Part shown: positions 43,963 through 56,075 of the stretch, piece after piece
How positions within the stretch are numbered: position 1 is the first letter of the stretch
Layout: the number at the start of each line of letters is the position of its first letter
Source: Tenodera sinensis
Lineage: Eukaryota; Arthropoda; Insecta; Mantodea; Mantidae
Assembly (NCBI GenBank): GCA_030765045.1
Contig: CM060972.1
Location: 55,938,971-56,002,970 of the forward strand
Direction: 5' to 3'
DNA: 64,000 nucleotides
Made by a program: the position numbers and the translations under genes
Notes under the pieces: model-generated
What the model was told of the DNA's origin: nothing
The model's input: the letters and a program-made list of their open reading frames with translations, nothing else
Databases searched by the model: none

Positions 43963-44757
43963 AAAAAATTCTGGTGTGTTGCACTCACACGACTTTCTCT
44001 ATACTGTTGTATTAATCATTCTTACAAACCTTTATTCCTATATCTTATTCGTGTTAGTTGAGATAAACATTTGCAGAAATTATCTTATTGCATTTCCTTG
44101 TACGTGCAAGGGAATACGAGAATACAGTAGACTTTGAGCGATAGTCAAATCTTTTAAAGCTTTCAAATGCCGTTGTGTTTGAACAACTACCATAAAATAG
44201 TGAATAACGATGTTCCATTACACAAAAGTTTGTTTCTTACTAAAATTCTCAAAAACAATAAGGAATATCTCCGAAATGGTTCACTCTACAAAAAAATTTA
44301 CTTGGATATAGATTGTGTGTTTTAGGAAGATCTACATTTTTCGTATGGTAAGATTTGGTCTATCTCTTTCGATTTACGAGTTATTCAAAAGTCATCAAGA
44401 GTACTAGTGCTACATAGGCTATAGCCAGAAAACTCAAAATATAAATCTTATTTTTCATAAAAATGTCTTAAAAATATGTGATTTTAATCAAAATCGTTTG
44501 AGCCATTTTCAAGAAAATCAAAATTTTCGGAAATTGCTGCATATAAAGGGCAGTTTAGGGTTTTTTAGTTACACTGTCCATAGACTGACAGACACACAGA
44601 CACACGCACAAACACACACAGACACACACGCATGGACTTTCCTAAAATTTATTTAGGAACATGACCTCAAAACATGTATTTCCGGAGAAATTTCGACATC
44701 GGATTTTTGGGTGGAATACAATACTTCCTCTACTTACTAGTAGATAAAGTAATAATA
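43963..44757 (+). repeat. R family copy inserted in a LINE
   Basis: The copy starts TCTGGTGTGTTGCACTCACA and ends TACTAGTAGATAAAGTAATA, with all modules except part of the region before the CA-rich spacer. Stem positions 43974-43978 and 43986-43990 read GTGTG/CACAC, a paired change from the usual ATGTG/CACAT. Confidence 0.85.
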
Positions 44758-44881
44758 CTAGATTACGAACGAAGAGGACAGAAATATCAGCAGAACAAGA
44801 ACAAGGTGGTTGGACGATATCGCCTTTGAAGACGGAACAGGTGAATAGGCCTAATCCTTGTGGATGATGATGATGATGATG
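44758..44881 (+). pseudogene. LINE tail, right of R insertion
   Basis: TRLRTKRT and, in another frame, LDDIAFEDGTGE lead to GGCCTAATCCTTGTGGATGA with a run of GAT units (44863-44881). This is the same 3' end as the LINE at 2520-3210. A stretch of coding sequence between the two halves is missing relative to that LINE type. Confidence 0.75.
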
Positions 44882-45404
44882 GTTTGTAGAAGCACCAAAG
44901 AAGTGATGGACAAGACACAGTCTCTCTACGCTGGAACGATGCGGCTGCTACGAGCGTTTTAACACTCTCTGACCTCATAAAAACGAGAGACGACGCAATG
45001 CAGTATGTGCAGTATCATACTGAACGCTGTTTTGTAGTGCACGAGGCTCTTACTGTTCCCTAGAGGATACAGAGCTTCATAATATGATTAAAAATTTACC
45101 TCACCGCAGTTGAAGTTGGTACACGTGTCTTATTTCACTAATAATTAAAAATATAACAGGTTGTGCTTGTTCCAAAAGAGGGCAAATTTGGCGTAGCACC
45201 GCGTTCTTCTCGTATACTGACAAGCGGCCACTTTATCCTGCTGGGTGCTGTTATAAACTAAATGTTCACTATCAGGCCAAACAAACAGTCTTATTACAAG
45301 AACGTTTGCTCATCAATGTGGATCAAACAATACTGTTTCTCGAAAAAGGCATATTATTTTATATAACTAAATCTCAGCGCAATATCCCTAAGACATACCT
45401 ACCG
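44882..45404. other. No recognised gene
   Basis: Nothing recognised. Confidence 0.4.
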
Positions 45405-45668
45405 GCCGCTGCGTCCCCCACCTCTGGCCACTACAGCCGTCATAAGTGGGGTGCAGAACTTGAGGGTGGGACGTGGTTAGCGTTCCCTGCCGTCCCGTCC
45501 GGTTATGCAGTCTTCACTAGTAAGGGCCGCTACTTGTTAATCAAGTAGCTCCTCAATTTGCCCGTTAGGGGGCTAACGAAGCTGAGTGCACCCCGAATCA
45601 GGTTTCCCAGTGGAAAAAAGAATCCCCAAGGCGGTACCGGGAATCGCATTCGGCTCTCCACCACGCTA
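45405..45668 (-). repeat. tRNA-derived SINE (type B), head-truncated
   Basis: On the minus strand the body shows GGTGCACTCAGCTTCGTTAG, TTGAGGAGCTACTTGATT and TGCACCCCACTTATGACGGC, ending GGTGGGGGACGCAGCGGCC. The tRNA head is replaced by the (TTA)n tract, leaving only CGATTCCCGGTACCGCC. Confidence 0.75.
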
Positions 45669-45669
45669 A

Positions 45670-45827
<158 letters not shown>

Positions 45828-45844
45828 TTCTACTTTCTTTTAAA

Positions 45845-45990
45845 TGAGTGAGTGAATGAGTGAATGAGTGAGTCAGTGAGTGAGTGAGTGAGTGACTGAG
45901 TGAATGAGTGAGTGAGTGAGTGAGTGAGTGAGTGAGTGAGTGAGTGAGTGAGTGAGTGAGTGAGTGAGTGAGTGAGTGAGTGAGTAAGTG
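45845..45990. repeat. (GAGT)n microsatellite
   Basis: About 36 tetranucleotide units, imperfect at the left and nearly perfect at the right, lie 18 bases after the (TTA)n tract. Confidence 0.95.
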
Positions 45991-46900
45991 GGGTTTAAGG
46001 GCCCGTCGACAGCTAGGTCATTTGGGCCTACTTTCTGTTAATCATGAGTATCTTACTTAGAGTACGAGTTATCACCTGATCATCTTTTTTATATAAATTA
46101 TCATTAGTTTACTCTTCTGTTTTATCAGGGTAGCCAACTGTCTTCTATAAATCGCTAAAAAATAAAATATTTCAGATTACAAACGATTAACAATCAAAAA
46201 AGGACTCAATTTGACAACTGTAGATTTGGAAATTTTTCTTTTAATAATTCATGTATTTTTTCGTTTTCTCAGTTGTTAGCTCGATCTATACTAATGGTTC
46301 ATTTACATTTTCGGTCGCATCTTTGCGACATATCATTTAAATTCATATTTCCAGATAAATATCATTCAAAGATCTGATATTTCATCTCGCTCCATTCGAG
46401 AATTTATCGCTTATGATATTGCTATTGATAAAATACTCTCAAAAGTTTGTTTCGAGCTCATAATAAGTTTAGGCATGAGTCAATTATTAATGAAGAAAGT
46501 AACCCACATTTGCTTGAACAAAAGCCTGTTTTAAAAAATAAAATGTTTTATATATAATAGTGAATATTTTACAAATAACGTGTGTGAAATAATACTTGGA
46601 ATAAAGAATTTTCTAACAAGAGCTAACTTATTTCCAAATAAAGTGGTTGTCTACCATGAATAATCTCAATAATAAACAATTATCTCGCAATAACTTAGGA
46701 AGATTGCAATATTATAGCCCCTATATTACATATTTTAATGATTTTTATGGTTTTTATTATTTGTTCCATGTGTATAATACTTTTCATTTTGGTAGTATTG
46801 CACATGTTGATGTAACTCGCGAGGTGAGTCATGCTGTCATGCAGTGAACCCCCTGGTTCTATCGCTTCATTATATGTATGTGCGAAGAGAATAATCAGTG
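45991..46900. other. No gene; hAT-like terminus
   Basis: CAGGGTAGCCAACTG at 46126-46140 resembles the hAT terminus at 1643 and could be a left end for sequence upstream of the transposase at 47079, but no matching right end was found. The rest is unassigned. Confidence 0.35.
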
Positions 46901-46959
46901 CGTTATATGAGAGGTTTATATTAACAAAGATAAAGTGCAGGTCAACATTTTGAGCAGCA

Positions 46960-48757
46960 CGATTATCGCAACGCTTGCCAACCCTCCAATAGTTGTGCCA
47001 TGGTCTTCCAGCATAAGTGTTGTGAGTTGGTTCCCACCAAATTAAATTAGGCGTATAAAATGTTAAACAGCTCTTCAAATGCCGAAAATAAAACCAACTT
47101 CGAGTGCTAGATTAATTAGTTTATACAAAGAGTTTTCGAGTGATTTAATATCTACAGATAATAGGGTACTGTATTGTGGAGCGTGTGAGAAAAATGTAGG
47201 GAGTGAGAAAAGATTTCAAACAGTTCAGCACATAAACACAGCAAAACATAAGGAGAATTTAATCAGAAAACTCGCAAACAGAGAACCTGTTCAAAAACAG
47301 CCAGTAGAGTGTTTAGGAAGTAGGGTTACTGAATTTTCCTATGACTTGTGCCAAGCATTTTTAGCTGCTGATATTCCCTTGTTCAAAATTAATAATCCGA
47401 CATTTAAAAACTTTCTTGCCGAGTACACTAGACAACATGTGCCTGAAGTACACTGCGTAAGACTTATATAGGACATTGTTACAATAACGTACTGTCAAAT
47501 ATACAAAATTAATTAGCGGATCAGTTTGTGTGGTCGTCTGTTGATGAAACCCTTGATTCTGAGCGCCGTTCTATTGCTAATATAATCGTGGGTGCTTTAA
47601 ATAATGAACAAAAGACTACACCTTATCTTCTTAATGTGTGCGAATTGTCGGCCACTGACAATGTACCTGTAACCCAGTTTGTGGACTGTTTGAAATTACT
47701 ACGGCCATGTGGAATCAAATACGACCGGTTACTTTTATTCGTTACTGATGCAGGTCCTTATATGGTAAAACCAGGACAAACTCTGAAAGGTATTTTTCCT
47801 AACATAATTCATATAACTATTTTGACACACGCTCATCATCGCATTTCTGAGACAATACGTGATTCTTCCCCATTGATAGATTTGTGTCCAGTACAAAGAG
47901 AATTTTTGTTAAATCTCCTAAAAGAGTTAAGTTGTTTAGATCAACAGCACCTAATATCCGACTTCCTCCTGCACCAGTGTTAACTCGATGGGGAACATGG
48001 GTCGATGAGGTTTTATATTATGCTGAGCATAAAGAAATAGTTGAAGAAGTTGTTAATTCATTGGACTCGAAAGATGCTTCATCAATAGAAACTGTGCAAA
48101 ATATTCTGTCAGGCACTGGGTTAAAGAAGGATCTTAGTTTCATATCTGCCCATTTTTTCTTTCTTACCAACAGCCATAACGGCATTGGAAGCTGTAGGAT
48201 CTCCTTTGCATGAATCACTTACTGTCTTTGAAAAACAATATGTGATCTAACTTCGGTTCCTGGTAGCACAGGACAAAAAGTGAAAGAGAAAGTGAATTAT
48301 GTAATTTCAAAAAATTCTGGTTATAAACAGATGTGCGATATTTGAGACATCCTCGAAAGAAAACCATCTGTCACACCAAGAGACTTGACTTTCTCTGTGA
48401 AGCAGTTAACATCATTTAAATATGCTCCTATAACATCTTGTGACGTGGAGAGAAGTTTTTCACGTTACAAAAGTGTTTTGCGAGACAACAAACGATGTTT
48501 TACAGTTGAAAATATGTGCAAAGTGTTGGTTGTAAACTGCAATTTAGCAGTTAATACTAGCAACGGCACCACTTCTGCTTCAACCTCTAAGGAATAAGGT
48601 AACTTTATTTATTATTTATACTAACTTGTCTTGTCTACTGCAAAGGGATATTGTTTTAATTCAATAGTGCATATTTCTTGGCATATTTTCAAGTTTTTAA
48701 GAGCATATTTGCAAGCATATTTCAGTGTTTTTAGGGCATGAACTTCCGAGCCCTACA
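46960..48757 (+). mobile_element. hAT-family transposon, probable extent
   Basis: The broken transposase lies between a CTTGCCAACCCTCCAAT stretch near 46974 and a conserved AT-rich tail with GCATATTT repeats ending AACTTCCGAGCCCTACA at 48740-48757. Both outer borders are uncertain because no inverted pair was found. Confidence 0.45.
47079..48597 (+). pseudogene. hAT transposase (BED/CGGBP1-like), frameshifted
   Basis: Four frames in three phases (47079-47471, 47528-47983, 47884-48213, 48385-48597) line up with one transposase of about 500 residues. The N-terminus has a BED-type zinc finger: YCGACEKNV with H-x4-H in HINTAKH. The RNase H-like core shows SVDET (first catalytic Asp) and LLLFVTDAGPYM (second Asp). 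The C-terminus has YAPITSCDVERSFSRYKSVL, the hAT dimerisation block with the catalytic Glu. At least three frameshifts and an internal stop (GDI followed by TGA at about 48342) disable it. The protein type is abundant in arthropods and is sometimes annotated as CGG-binding protein 1-like. Confidence 0.9.
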
Positions 48758-48779
48758 TATAACAGTCATTCGACATTTA

Positions 48780-49640
48780 TAAACATAATAAACATTCCTG
48801 AAGAATGCCATGATTTGGAGAAAGCCGTTAACTTCTAATTCAGTTTGTCATCAAGGCCATTTTGAGATGGCTATTTGCTTATTATTCAGTTCTTGCCATG
48901 CGTTTGAGCTGGCTATTTATTTACTATTCAGTTCCAGATGACGTCCATTAAGTTTGATATAGATAAAAGCTCCACATTAATGCATTTGACGACTGATTAT
49001 CGGTAAAACCATAATCAATATCCCATGGAGTGAAAGCTTGAAATGTTACATTATTAATGTGTTAGTGTGCGCTGAAACTTGACTCAAAAAGTTTGGTTGT
49101 GAGACAGGGAGGCTTAAGTACTTCCTGGGAAAACACCAGACGTATTGACCTTGGTTGTCGAGCGCTATATTCGCTTGTTTTCTTGTTTACTAGAACAGGA
49201 AAATACAATTTAATTGGCGCACAGTCGGTAATTACAAATTAGTAATCTCTCTTGCATGCCGATATATAAAACGTTACTATCCAGACGATATGATTGCGAC
49301 TAAACAGAGTGTACATACACTGTCTCGTCGTGTATGTGCGATGAGCTCACGTAAACAGCACCGCACTTTCACATCCTTTCATATACTCCTCATGTATTGT
49401 ATATGTCCCAGGGAGATTACTTTGAAGGTCTCTAAAGCAATTTGAATAGAATTGCGTAGTGTTTTGCAGGGAAAAATAATGCTGCTTATTTTCTAACACC
49501 CCTCGTATAACTTAGTATTAAAGAATAATTATCTACCTACTAGCTAATGATCGCCCTTCTTTAAGTGCATTCTTAGTTGGAAACAACACATATACTTCGC
49601 TTAATTACATCTCATTAGCATTAGTTGTATTGATTACCTA
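48780..49640. other. No gene; short direct repeat and a mariner-like end
   Basis: Two imperfect copies of a 40-bp unit (GGCTATTTGCTTATTATTCA and GGCTATTTATTTACTATTCA) lie at 48868-48947. CTAACACCCCTCGTATA at 49494-49510 resembles a right-hand mariner terminus. No transposase was seen. Confidence 0.4.
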
Positions 49641-49644
49641 CCTT

Positions 49645-50194
49645 AAAAATATGATGTGTTTAACTCACATGACTTTCTCTACTCTTGTACTGACCATTCT
49701 TACAAACTCTTATTCCTATATCTTCTTCGTGTTAGTTGAGTTAAACATTTGTACAAATTATCTTATTGCTTATTTCCTTGTAGGTGCAAGGGGAATATGA
49801 GAATACAGTAGGCTTTGTGTGATAGTCAAATATTTCAAAGCTTTGAGATTCCGTTCTCTTTGACAGGTTAACATAAAAAAAATAAACAACGATGTTGCAC
49901 TAGACCAAAGTTTAAGTTTTCCAGAATTGACACAGATAACAAGGAATATCTCCGAAATGGTTCACTCTACAAAAACTTTTATTGGGACATTAATTTTAGC
50001 AAGATCTAGGTACATTTTTGTAGTATAGTAAGATTTGGTCTATCTCTTACGGTTTACGAGTTATTCAAAAGTCACCTGGAGTAAACAGGACTACATAGGC
50101 TATAGCCAGAAAATTCAATCTATACATTTAATTTCTCATAAAAATATCTCAAACATGTATCATTTTAATCAAAATCGTTAGAGCCATTTTCAAG

Positions 50195-50225
<31 letters not shown>

Positions 50226-50395
50226 TACACACACATACACACACATTACACACACACACGAACCTTTTTCTAATATGCTTTTTTGGATTCAAGGGGCCTC
50301 AAAGCATATATTTCTGGTGAGATCTCGACATCGAATTTTTGGGTGAAATACAATACTTCCTCTAGTTTACTATACGTTGTAGAGAAAGTAAAAAT
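49645..50395 (+). repeat. R family copy, nearly complete
   Basis: Both ends are present (GATGTGTTTAACTCACATGA at the left, GTTGTAGAGAAAGTAAAAAT at the right). The block between the GAGCCATTTTCAAGAAA module and the CA tract (about 50200-50258) is deleted. Confidence 0.85.
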
Positions 50396-51663
50396 GGTAA
50401 GTCATTATTAGTTTGGGCCTATCAGTCCTAAGTTACTATCTCACCTCTTAGCCTGTGAAAATTATATGACGCATTCACACTGTATAGTAAAATAGCGTCG
50501 ATAGAGAGGTTATTAAGAGACCAAAGATATTTAATCTTGAATGGCGAACACTAAAGTATAGTTCACGAACCCATATTACTCTAAGATTTCTTATCAAGAT
50601 ATACCGACTGACAGCTGATGTTAAGTATTCCCCCTCACACGTATCGACAAAGAATATTAGTACAAAATCAAACTGTATTCACAATTAAAGATCACATGAA
50701 TATTCAAGCCATTTAGTACAAAAACTACCTCCCTCTATAAATGTATTCTGAAGCCTTTCTGCCTTATATTCTTTTTAGTTCTATAGGAGTTTAATGTCTA
50801 ACCGTGAATGCCAAAAGACGTTTTCATTACAAGAAAGAGTTGGAATAGATACGAGGTATTCAAGTGATGGAGAAAGCACGATAATATGGAAATGCAGTTT
50901 GCATAATTTGGCAGAGGAATGGATAATGTCACGCTGCAGACATGTAGACTGTACATGTAATATTGCGACCTTTCTATTGAACGTTACAATGGGCATTACT
51001 GATGGAACTGTTGCATCAACCTGGAAGTCGGAACGTAAGCCAGGGATAATCTGGACATAGGACTCATTAAGAATGCAACAGTTGTGTCACCACTTGCTTT
51101 ATTACTCCAGAGTTTCACCTCGCAACACTCTAGAGACACATAAATTCCCCTGTCGTCCAAAGCATAACACATCCCACAACACAGGGGCTCAAGGACCTTG
51201 TCAGATAGCCTTTTATGTACGGTGTTCATTTTTGTTTGTTCCTTCGCTTTCCAATTTATGACGTCACTCCTTGAAGCGAGTCTATGGTTACCTAATGCAC
51301 TTCCACTGCGCCATCTAACGACATATAGTTTGGTATTTTTACCAGTATCAGTTCTTTTACAGTATTTTTCACTTGGAGCTGCCCCCTAGTGGCTCCTTGG
51401 GGAACTTGGACGACTGTACCATGAGAAAGTCCTTTCACCTGTCGGCATGATACGGAAACATCTTCAGATCTTTGAGTACTATGGAGCATATCGCCGCTAG
51501 TAGAGGGCAATATATAACACCACCGTGTCCACATATTGGAATGCTATTTCTGAACCGGATTGCTGAATGAAGGAGTATATCAGTACATCAATCGCTGCAT
51601 TGACGGTTATCTGGACAGGAATGGGGAATTCCTGATTACAGTTATTTCGTAACTTTGAGATAC
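50396..51663. other. No recognised gene
   Basis: Frames at 50794-51060 and 51292-51534 carry no recognised motif, and no convincing splice sites frame them. Confidence 0.35.
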
Positions 51664-52054
51664 CTTACAAAAAAAATCTGATGTGCTGCACTCACATGAC
51701 TTTCTCTACTCTTGTACTAACCATTCTTACAAACTTCTCTACCTCTATCTTCTTCGTGTTAGTTGAGATAAATATTCGTACACATTATATTATTGCTTAT
51801 TTCCTTGTAGGTGCAAAAGGGAATATGAGAATACAGTAGGCTTTGAGCAATAGTCAAAATGTTTAAAACTTTGAGATCCCGTTCTCTTTGAACGCTTAAA
51901 ATGTTAAAAAAAACAATGATGTTCCATTTTAAGAAAGTTTTCTTTTTCCGAAACTCAGACACATAACAAGAAATATCTCCGAAATGGTTCACCCTACAAG
52001 AAAATTTATTCAGACGTAAATTGTGTATTTTAGCAAGATCTACATTTTTTGTAC
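51664..52054 (+). repeat. R family copy, left half
   Basis: The stem-loop end (GATGTGCTGCACTCACATGA) through TTTAGCAAGATCTACATTTT is present. Similarity stops at 52054, where LINE 5' sequence starts. Confidence 0.85.
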
Positions 52055-53345
52055 TCAGGGGTCTCCGTCTAGGGGATATGTGAATGGCGACCACAAGGTA
52101 CCCAAGCTGAGCAGAACATTACTTCCACTTACTGGTGTTTTGTTCCTCACTGTAACTTTTCTATCTGACCTTACCTTGGTCATCTCTTGTTCTCTTCCGA
52201 CCCCGATGCTATTAGGGTTCCTGAGGGCTAGGGAGTCTTTATTTTTCCAACCTCTCCATTTCTCTAATTTTTCTATAAAACCTTAACCCCTAACATGCTG
52301 ACCTGTCATGGCATGTAATACGTCTTCTAATTGGTAATCAGAGGATATGGTCGGTGAATTTATTTTGATAATTCTCCCGGTCAGGTCGGTGAGACCCGTA
52401 AACCAACGACAGGTGTGGTCCTCCAGACATTCTGGGGGTTGTGAGAGAGCGATGTGACCGTCAAAACATAAAAATATGGTGCTCTCTAAAAAACGGTTAC
52501 TATTATGCTATTGCTCCCTTTTTTATGAAATATGACTCGAGGGGTAAAATGTTCCGGAGTTAAACTAGTCCCCCATTCGGATCTCCGGGCGGGAACTACT
52601 TCTCGAGAACCAAAACATTATATTAATAGAAGATCTAACATCAGACTTCTACAATAGAATACGAGTGGTCTCACACAAACAAAAAGAGTAGAACTGAATA
52701 AAATTGTATTTGACTATAACATTGATATATTTGTAATACAAGAAGCAAATCTAACAAATGACCAACTTAAATACTTCAATTTTACTGGATTTTTACTGCA
52801 CTTACTACCCAAAAATAGACAGATATTGACTTAGTAATGTAGACTTCAAAACCAAAAAGCAAAAGTACAGAACTAGAAAAAACCATGCAACAATCCTTAA
52901 CCAACTTACAGAGGTGGACCAAAGAAAATTTAATGACTGTTAATACAACAAAATCAAACTACCAAACCTTTTCACTAAGAAAAAAACCACTAAAAATAAA
53001 ACTAAATTTTGAGGGTCAACAATTACCAGAAACAAAGGAAGCAATGTATTTAGGAGTTACATTTGATACCAAACAAATAGAAAATGTAATACAAAGAGCA
53101 GAGAGGCGCCTTTCACTGTTAAAACGTCTAACAGGAATGAAGTGGGGATGTTCCAGAGCAACGCTTAACACAACATACAATGTATATATAAAACCATTAT
53201 TTACTTACTGCAGCGAAGTTCTTGTGACAGCAAACACAAAAAAAAATTCAAATCTTTCAAAACCAAAGTCTGAGATTAATTACAGGTGCTATCAAAACCA
53301 CACAAATAGCAGCTATGGAAATACTAACCAACCAATACCCCATTG
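52055..53345 (+). pseudogene. LINE with internal deletion (5' region, EN start, RT end)
   Basis: The first 580 bases look like a LINE 5' region (GTTCCTGAGGGCTAGGGAGT). From about 52655 frames read the start of an APE endonuclease: TSGLTQTKRVELNKIVFDYN then IDIFVIQEANL, with the catalytic Glu region. After LLPKNRQI the sequence jumps to the RT palm/thumb at 52885-53345: LQRWTKENLMTVNTTKS, EAMYLGVTFDTK, RRLSLLKRLTGMKWGCSR, YIKPLFTYCSE. Most of the endonuclease and all RT catalytic motifs are lost. The element stops at a (CA)n tract belonging to an R copy. Confidence 0.8.
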
Positions 53346-53375
53346 AAGACTGACACACACACACACACACACACA

Positions 53376-53432
<57 letters not shown>

Positions 53433-53555
53433 ACACACACAAATGCGCGCGCGGACCTTTTTCTAAAAATGCTTTTTTTTCATTCAGGGGGTCTCAATAT
53501 TTCCGGTGAAATCTCATCATACCCGTATATACCAGTAGAGAAAGTAATAAGTTCA
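53346..53555 (+). repeat. R family copy, right end from CA tract
   Basis: GACTGACACACACA opens a 95-bp CA tract, then CCTTTTTCTAAAAATGCTTT, GGGGGTCTCAATATTTCCGG and ATACCAGTAGAGAAAGTAAT. It may be the other half of the copy at 51664-52054. Confidence 0.8.
53353..53443. repeat. (CA)n microsatellite
   Basis: About 45 CA units with single TC and TA interruptions. Confidence 0.95.
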
Positions 53556-53799
53556 TTCCTTTTAACTCATGTCCCAGTGTGGAAAATCAAACGCTTCATT
53601 TAAAACACTTCCTTCTAAACAATGCTGAAACTTTTAATTTTTTCGGTATGGTTCTGTTTTACCTAAGGCGTTAGGTTTGCTAAGTAAGGCATATTCATTA
53701 AAATCTCTCCAGAGTTTACCACAATAAACCTTTTTAACACTTTACCGAGACCAAGCCACTTTACTAATATGTAAAGTCATCTTTTTTTTCTAGTGTTTA

Positions 53800-53970
53800 A
53801 CGCTCGCTTTTACCATATACGGCACCGCAGGCGGTGATACTGATGATACATGGAATGAAGATAGAGCACCGATGGAATGAGATGGCGGAGGAAACCGGAG
53901 AACCCGCAGGAAACCCGTTTCATCCACCACGAATCCCGCATGCGGTTGCCTGGGATCGAACTTTGGTTGT
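53800..53970 (-). repeat. SINE fragment (type F)
   Basis: On the minus strand GTTCGATCCCAGGCAACCGC (box B region) is followed by TTTCCTGCGGGTTCTCCGGT and TTCCTCCGCCATCTCATTCC, a body style shared by several insect SINEs. Box A is not seen. Confidence 0.55.
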
Positions 53971-54149
53971 AGAGTCATGGAAAAAAAATGACTGAACACA
54001 TTAAGAGAGCAGAATATTTCTAAATCTCACGTCGTGTTGCAGCGCAGTTTACACAAGTCGATATTTCCAACATGCAGCTGAGTTTATTGACAGTCTCTGT
54101 TCCTTATGTTGGACACATAAACAGGCTGGTCCGACAGAGGATAACATGA

Positions 54150-54529
54150 TTTCTCCACCCTTACAAGAAAAAAAATTTAAAAATTTTGATCTTATCAAAA
54201 ATGGCTCAAACGATTTGATTAAATTGCCATTATGTTTAAGATATTTGTATGGCACATGAAATGTATCTTTGGGATTTTCTCGCTTAAAATACAATATATG
54301 TCCAAAGCATTGTTTTGGAGTGAACTATTTCCGAGATATTCTTTGTTATTTGTGTGAGTTTTACAATACTTACACCTTTCTCAAATGGAAGGTCCTTATT
54401 GTGTTTTTCGGCCATGTTTAAAAGGAAATTTTGATCTCAACTAGCATGACCGAGATATAGGAATAAGAGCTAGTAAGAATAGTTAGTATAAGAGTAGAGA
54501 AAGTCGTGTGAGTGCAACACATCAGGCTT
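54150..54529 (-). repeat. R family copy, internally deleted
   Basis: The central module (AATGGCTCAAACGATTTGAT) through ACATGAAATGTATC is joined to AATACAATATATGTCC. The right end is intact: GAGTAGAGAAAGTCGTGTGA and CAACACATCAGG. Confidence 0.8.
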
Positions 54530-55264
54530 TTTTCCGACCATATACAAAGTTATCATTTCAGGCCGTGAGCACCAGTTGCCCAGCCCTACTTTATTTCTTA
54601 AACAAGCATTCTTAGGGATTTTAAACAACTTATTTATTGTGTATTATTTAAAGATTATCAAAAGGCTTTAACTATTTTAGTATAAAGGTTTAGAGTTGGT
54701 ATAGGTTATGCAAGTACTTTCCTTCAGACTTTTAACACGCCATACGACCTATAATGTATGTAATTAATGTGGAATTAGTGAAACCACATGGTATTGTCTT
54801 CCTGTTTTGTAGTTGAAAATATGGTATAACTAAACCTAGAAGTTGTCGCTAAGTCATCAAGTTATTTCTTGTATTTTTCTTTACTAGATAATGAGTAATT
54901 GGACACTTACAGTGTCATATTCGTTAATTTCACATCGACGTAAGTAGAAGCTACTACTTTTATGTACTAAAGGTTTGTTAATGTAAAGTAAGATAGTTTC
55001 TTGGCTCCAATTTCAGTTAATGAAGCAGAAAGTCAAGTATATATGTAAGGTTCCCTCTAGGTCAGCAGTAAATACAGCACTTTAAGGACGGTAAACGTGG
55101 GGATATCTAGATTCCACACGCGATGCGCTCCTTACCAGACAAAAGCTTAGTGACCTGAAAGCATTGTTCTTCCCAAATACCTCTTCCACATTACAGTCAC
55201 TGCAACGTTTGCAGGTTAAACAAATTATAGGTTACCTCCCGTGTTGAATTGTTCACTGAGATTC
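54530..55264. other. No recognised gene
   Basis: Nothing recognised. Confidence 0.4.
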
Positions 55265-55423
55265 ATATGGTAGTTGTGTTAAACATTACTTATGACTGAT
55301 TTTCTTGTAGGCAGTGTCAGTCAAATGTTTTAAAACTTAGCAATACCGTTCTCCGTGCACGGTCAAAAGATAAAAAAGCGAGTAACAACCTTCAGTTTTA
55401 AAAAAGTATAACTATTGCAAAGA
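55265..55423 (+). repeat. R family copy, left of SINE
   Basis: TGATTTTCTTGTAGGCAGTG through TCAAATGTTTTAAAAC and TTCTCCGTGCACGG to AAAAAAGTATAAC. It is diverged but in module order. Confidence 0.7.
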
Positions 55424-55622
55424 CCGCCTCCGTAGCGCAGTTAGTAGCGCGTTTGCCTCTGGCGTGGTTTTTATCCCCCATGGGAGGTCTGGCACGGGAT
55501 ACACTCAGCCTCGTTAGGTCCCGGGGGGACCGATTGAGGAGCTACTTGATGGAGAAGTAGCGGCCCCATGTCGAGAAGGCTGTATAACTGGCCGGTAGTA
55601 CCCTGGGCGCTGACCACGGTAA
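55424..55622 (+). repeat. tRNA-derived SINE (type B), inserted in R
   Basis: ACCGCCTCCGTAGCGCAGTT then AGTAGCGCGTTTGCCTCTGG is a clear tRNA-like head with box A. A deletion removes box B. The body follows: CATGGGAGGTCTGGCACGGG, CAGCCTCGTTAGGTCC, TTGAGGAGCTACTTGATGGA. Confidence 0.8.
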
Positions 55623-56075
55623 TATTTGGTTTATCTACCTCAGTTATGTAAAATTCATCAAACAGGACTACATGTGCTATAGCGAGAAAATTCAAAGTAT
55701 ATATTTTATTTGCCATGAAAATGTCTTAAGCATATGCAATTTTAATCAAAATCGTTAGAGCCCTTTTAGAGAAAATAAAAATTTTCGAAACATTTTCCAT
55801 GTAAACTGTGGCTCAGAGGGGAGGAATTTTCTTCAAAATCTTCGTGTCGCGTCCTTGAGACATATTAAACTTAAATATCATTTTTGATTTCTAACCGAAT
55901 TTTCGTTTTTGAGTTATGCTGTTCACAGCCAGCCAGACAGACATGCGCCATCGGACCCAATTGTGGATTCAGAGGGCCACAAAACACGTATTTCCGGCGC
56001 AATCTTGACATCGAAATTTTGGTTCGAATACAATACTTCCCCTACTTGTTATACTTGGTAGAGAAAGTAATAACA
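55623..56075 (+). repeat. R family copy, right of SINE
   Basis: TTGGTTTATCTACCTCAGTT resumes the R order through ATCAAAATCGTTAGAGCCCT and TTTTCGTTTTTGAGTTATGC to CTTGGTAGAGAAAGTAATAA. About 100 bp of R are missing at the SINE. Confidence 0.85.
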
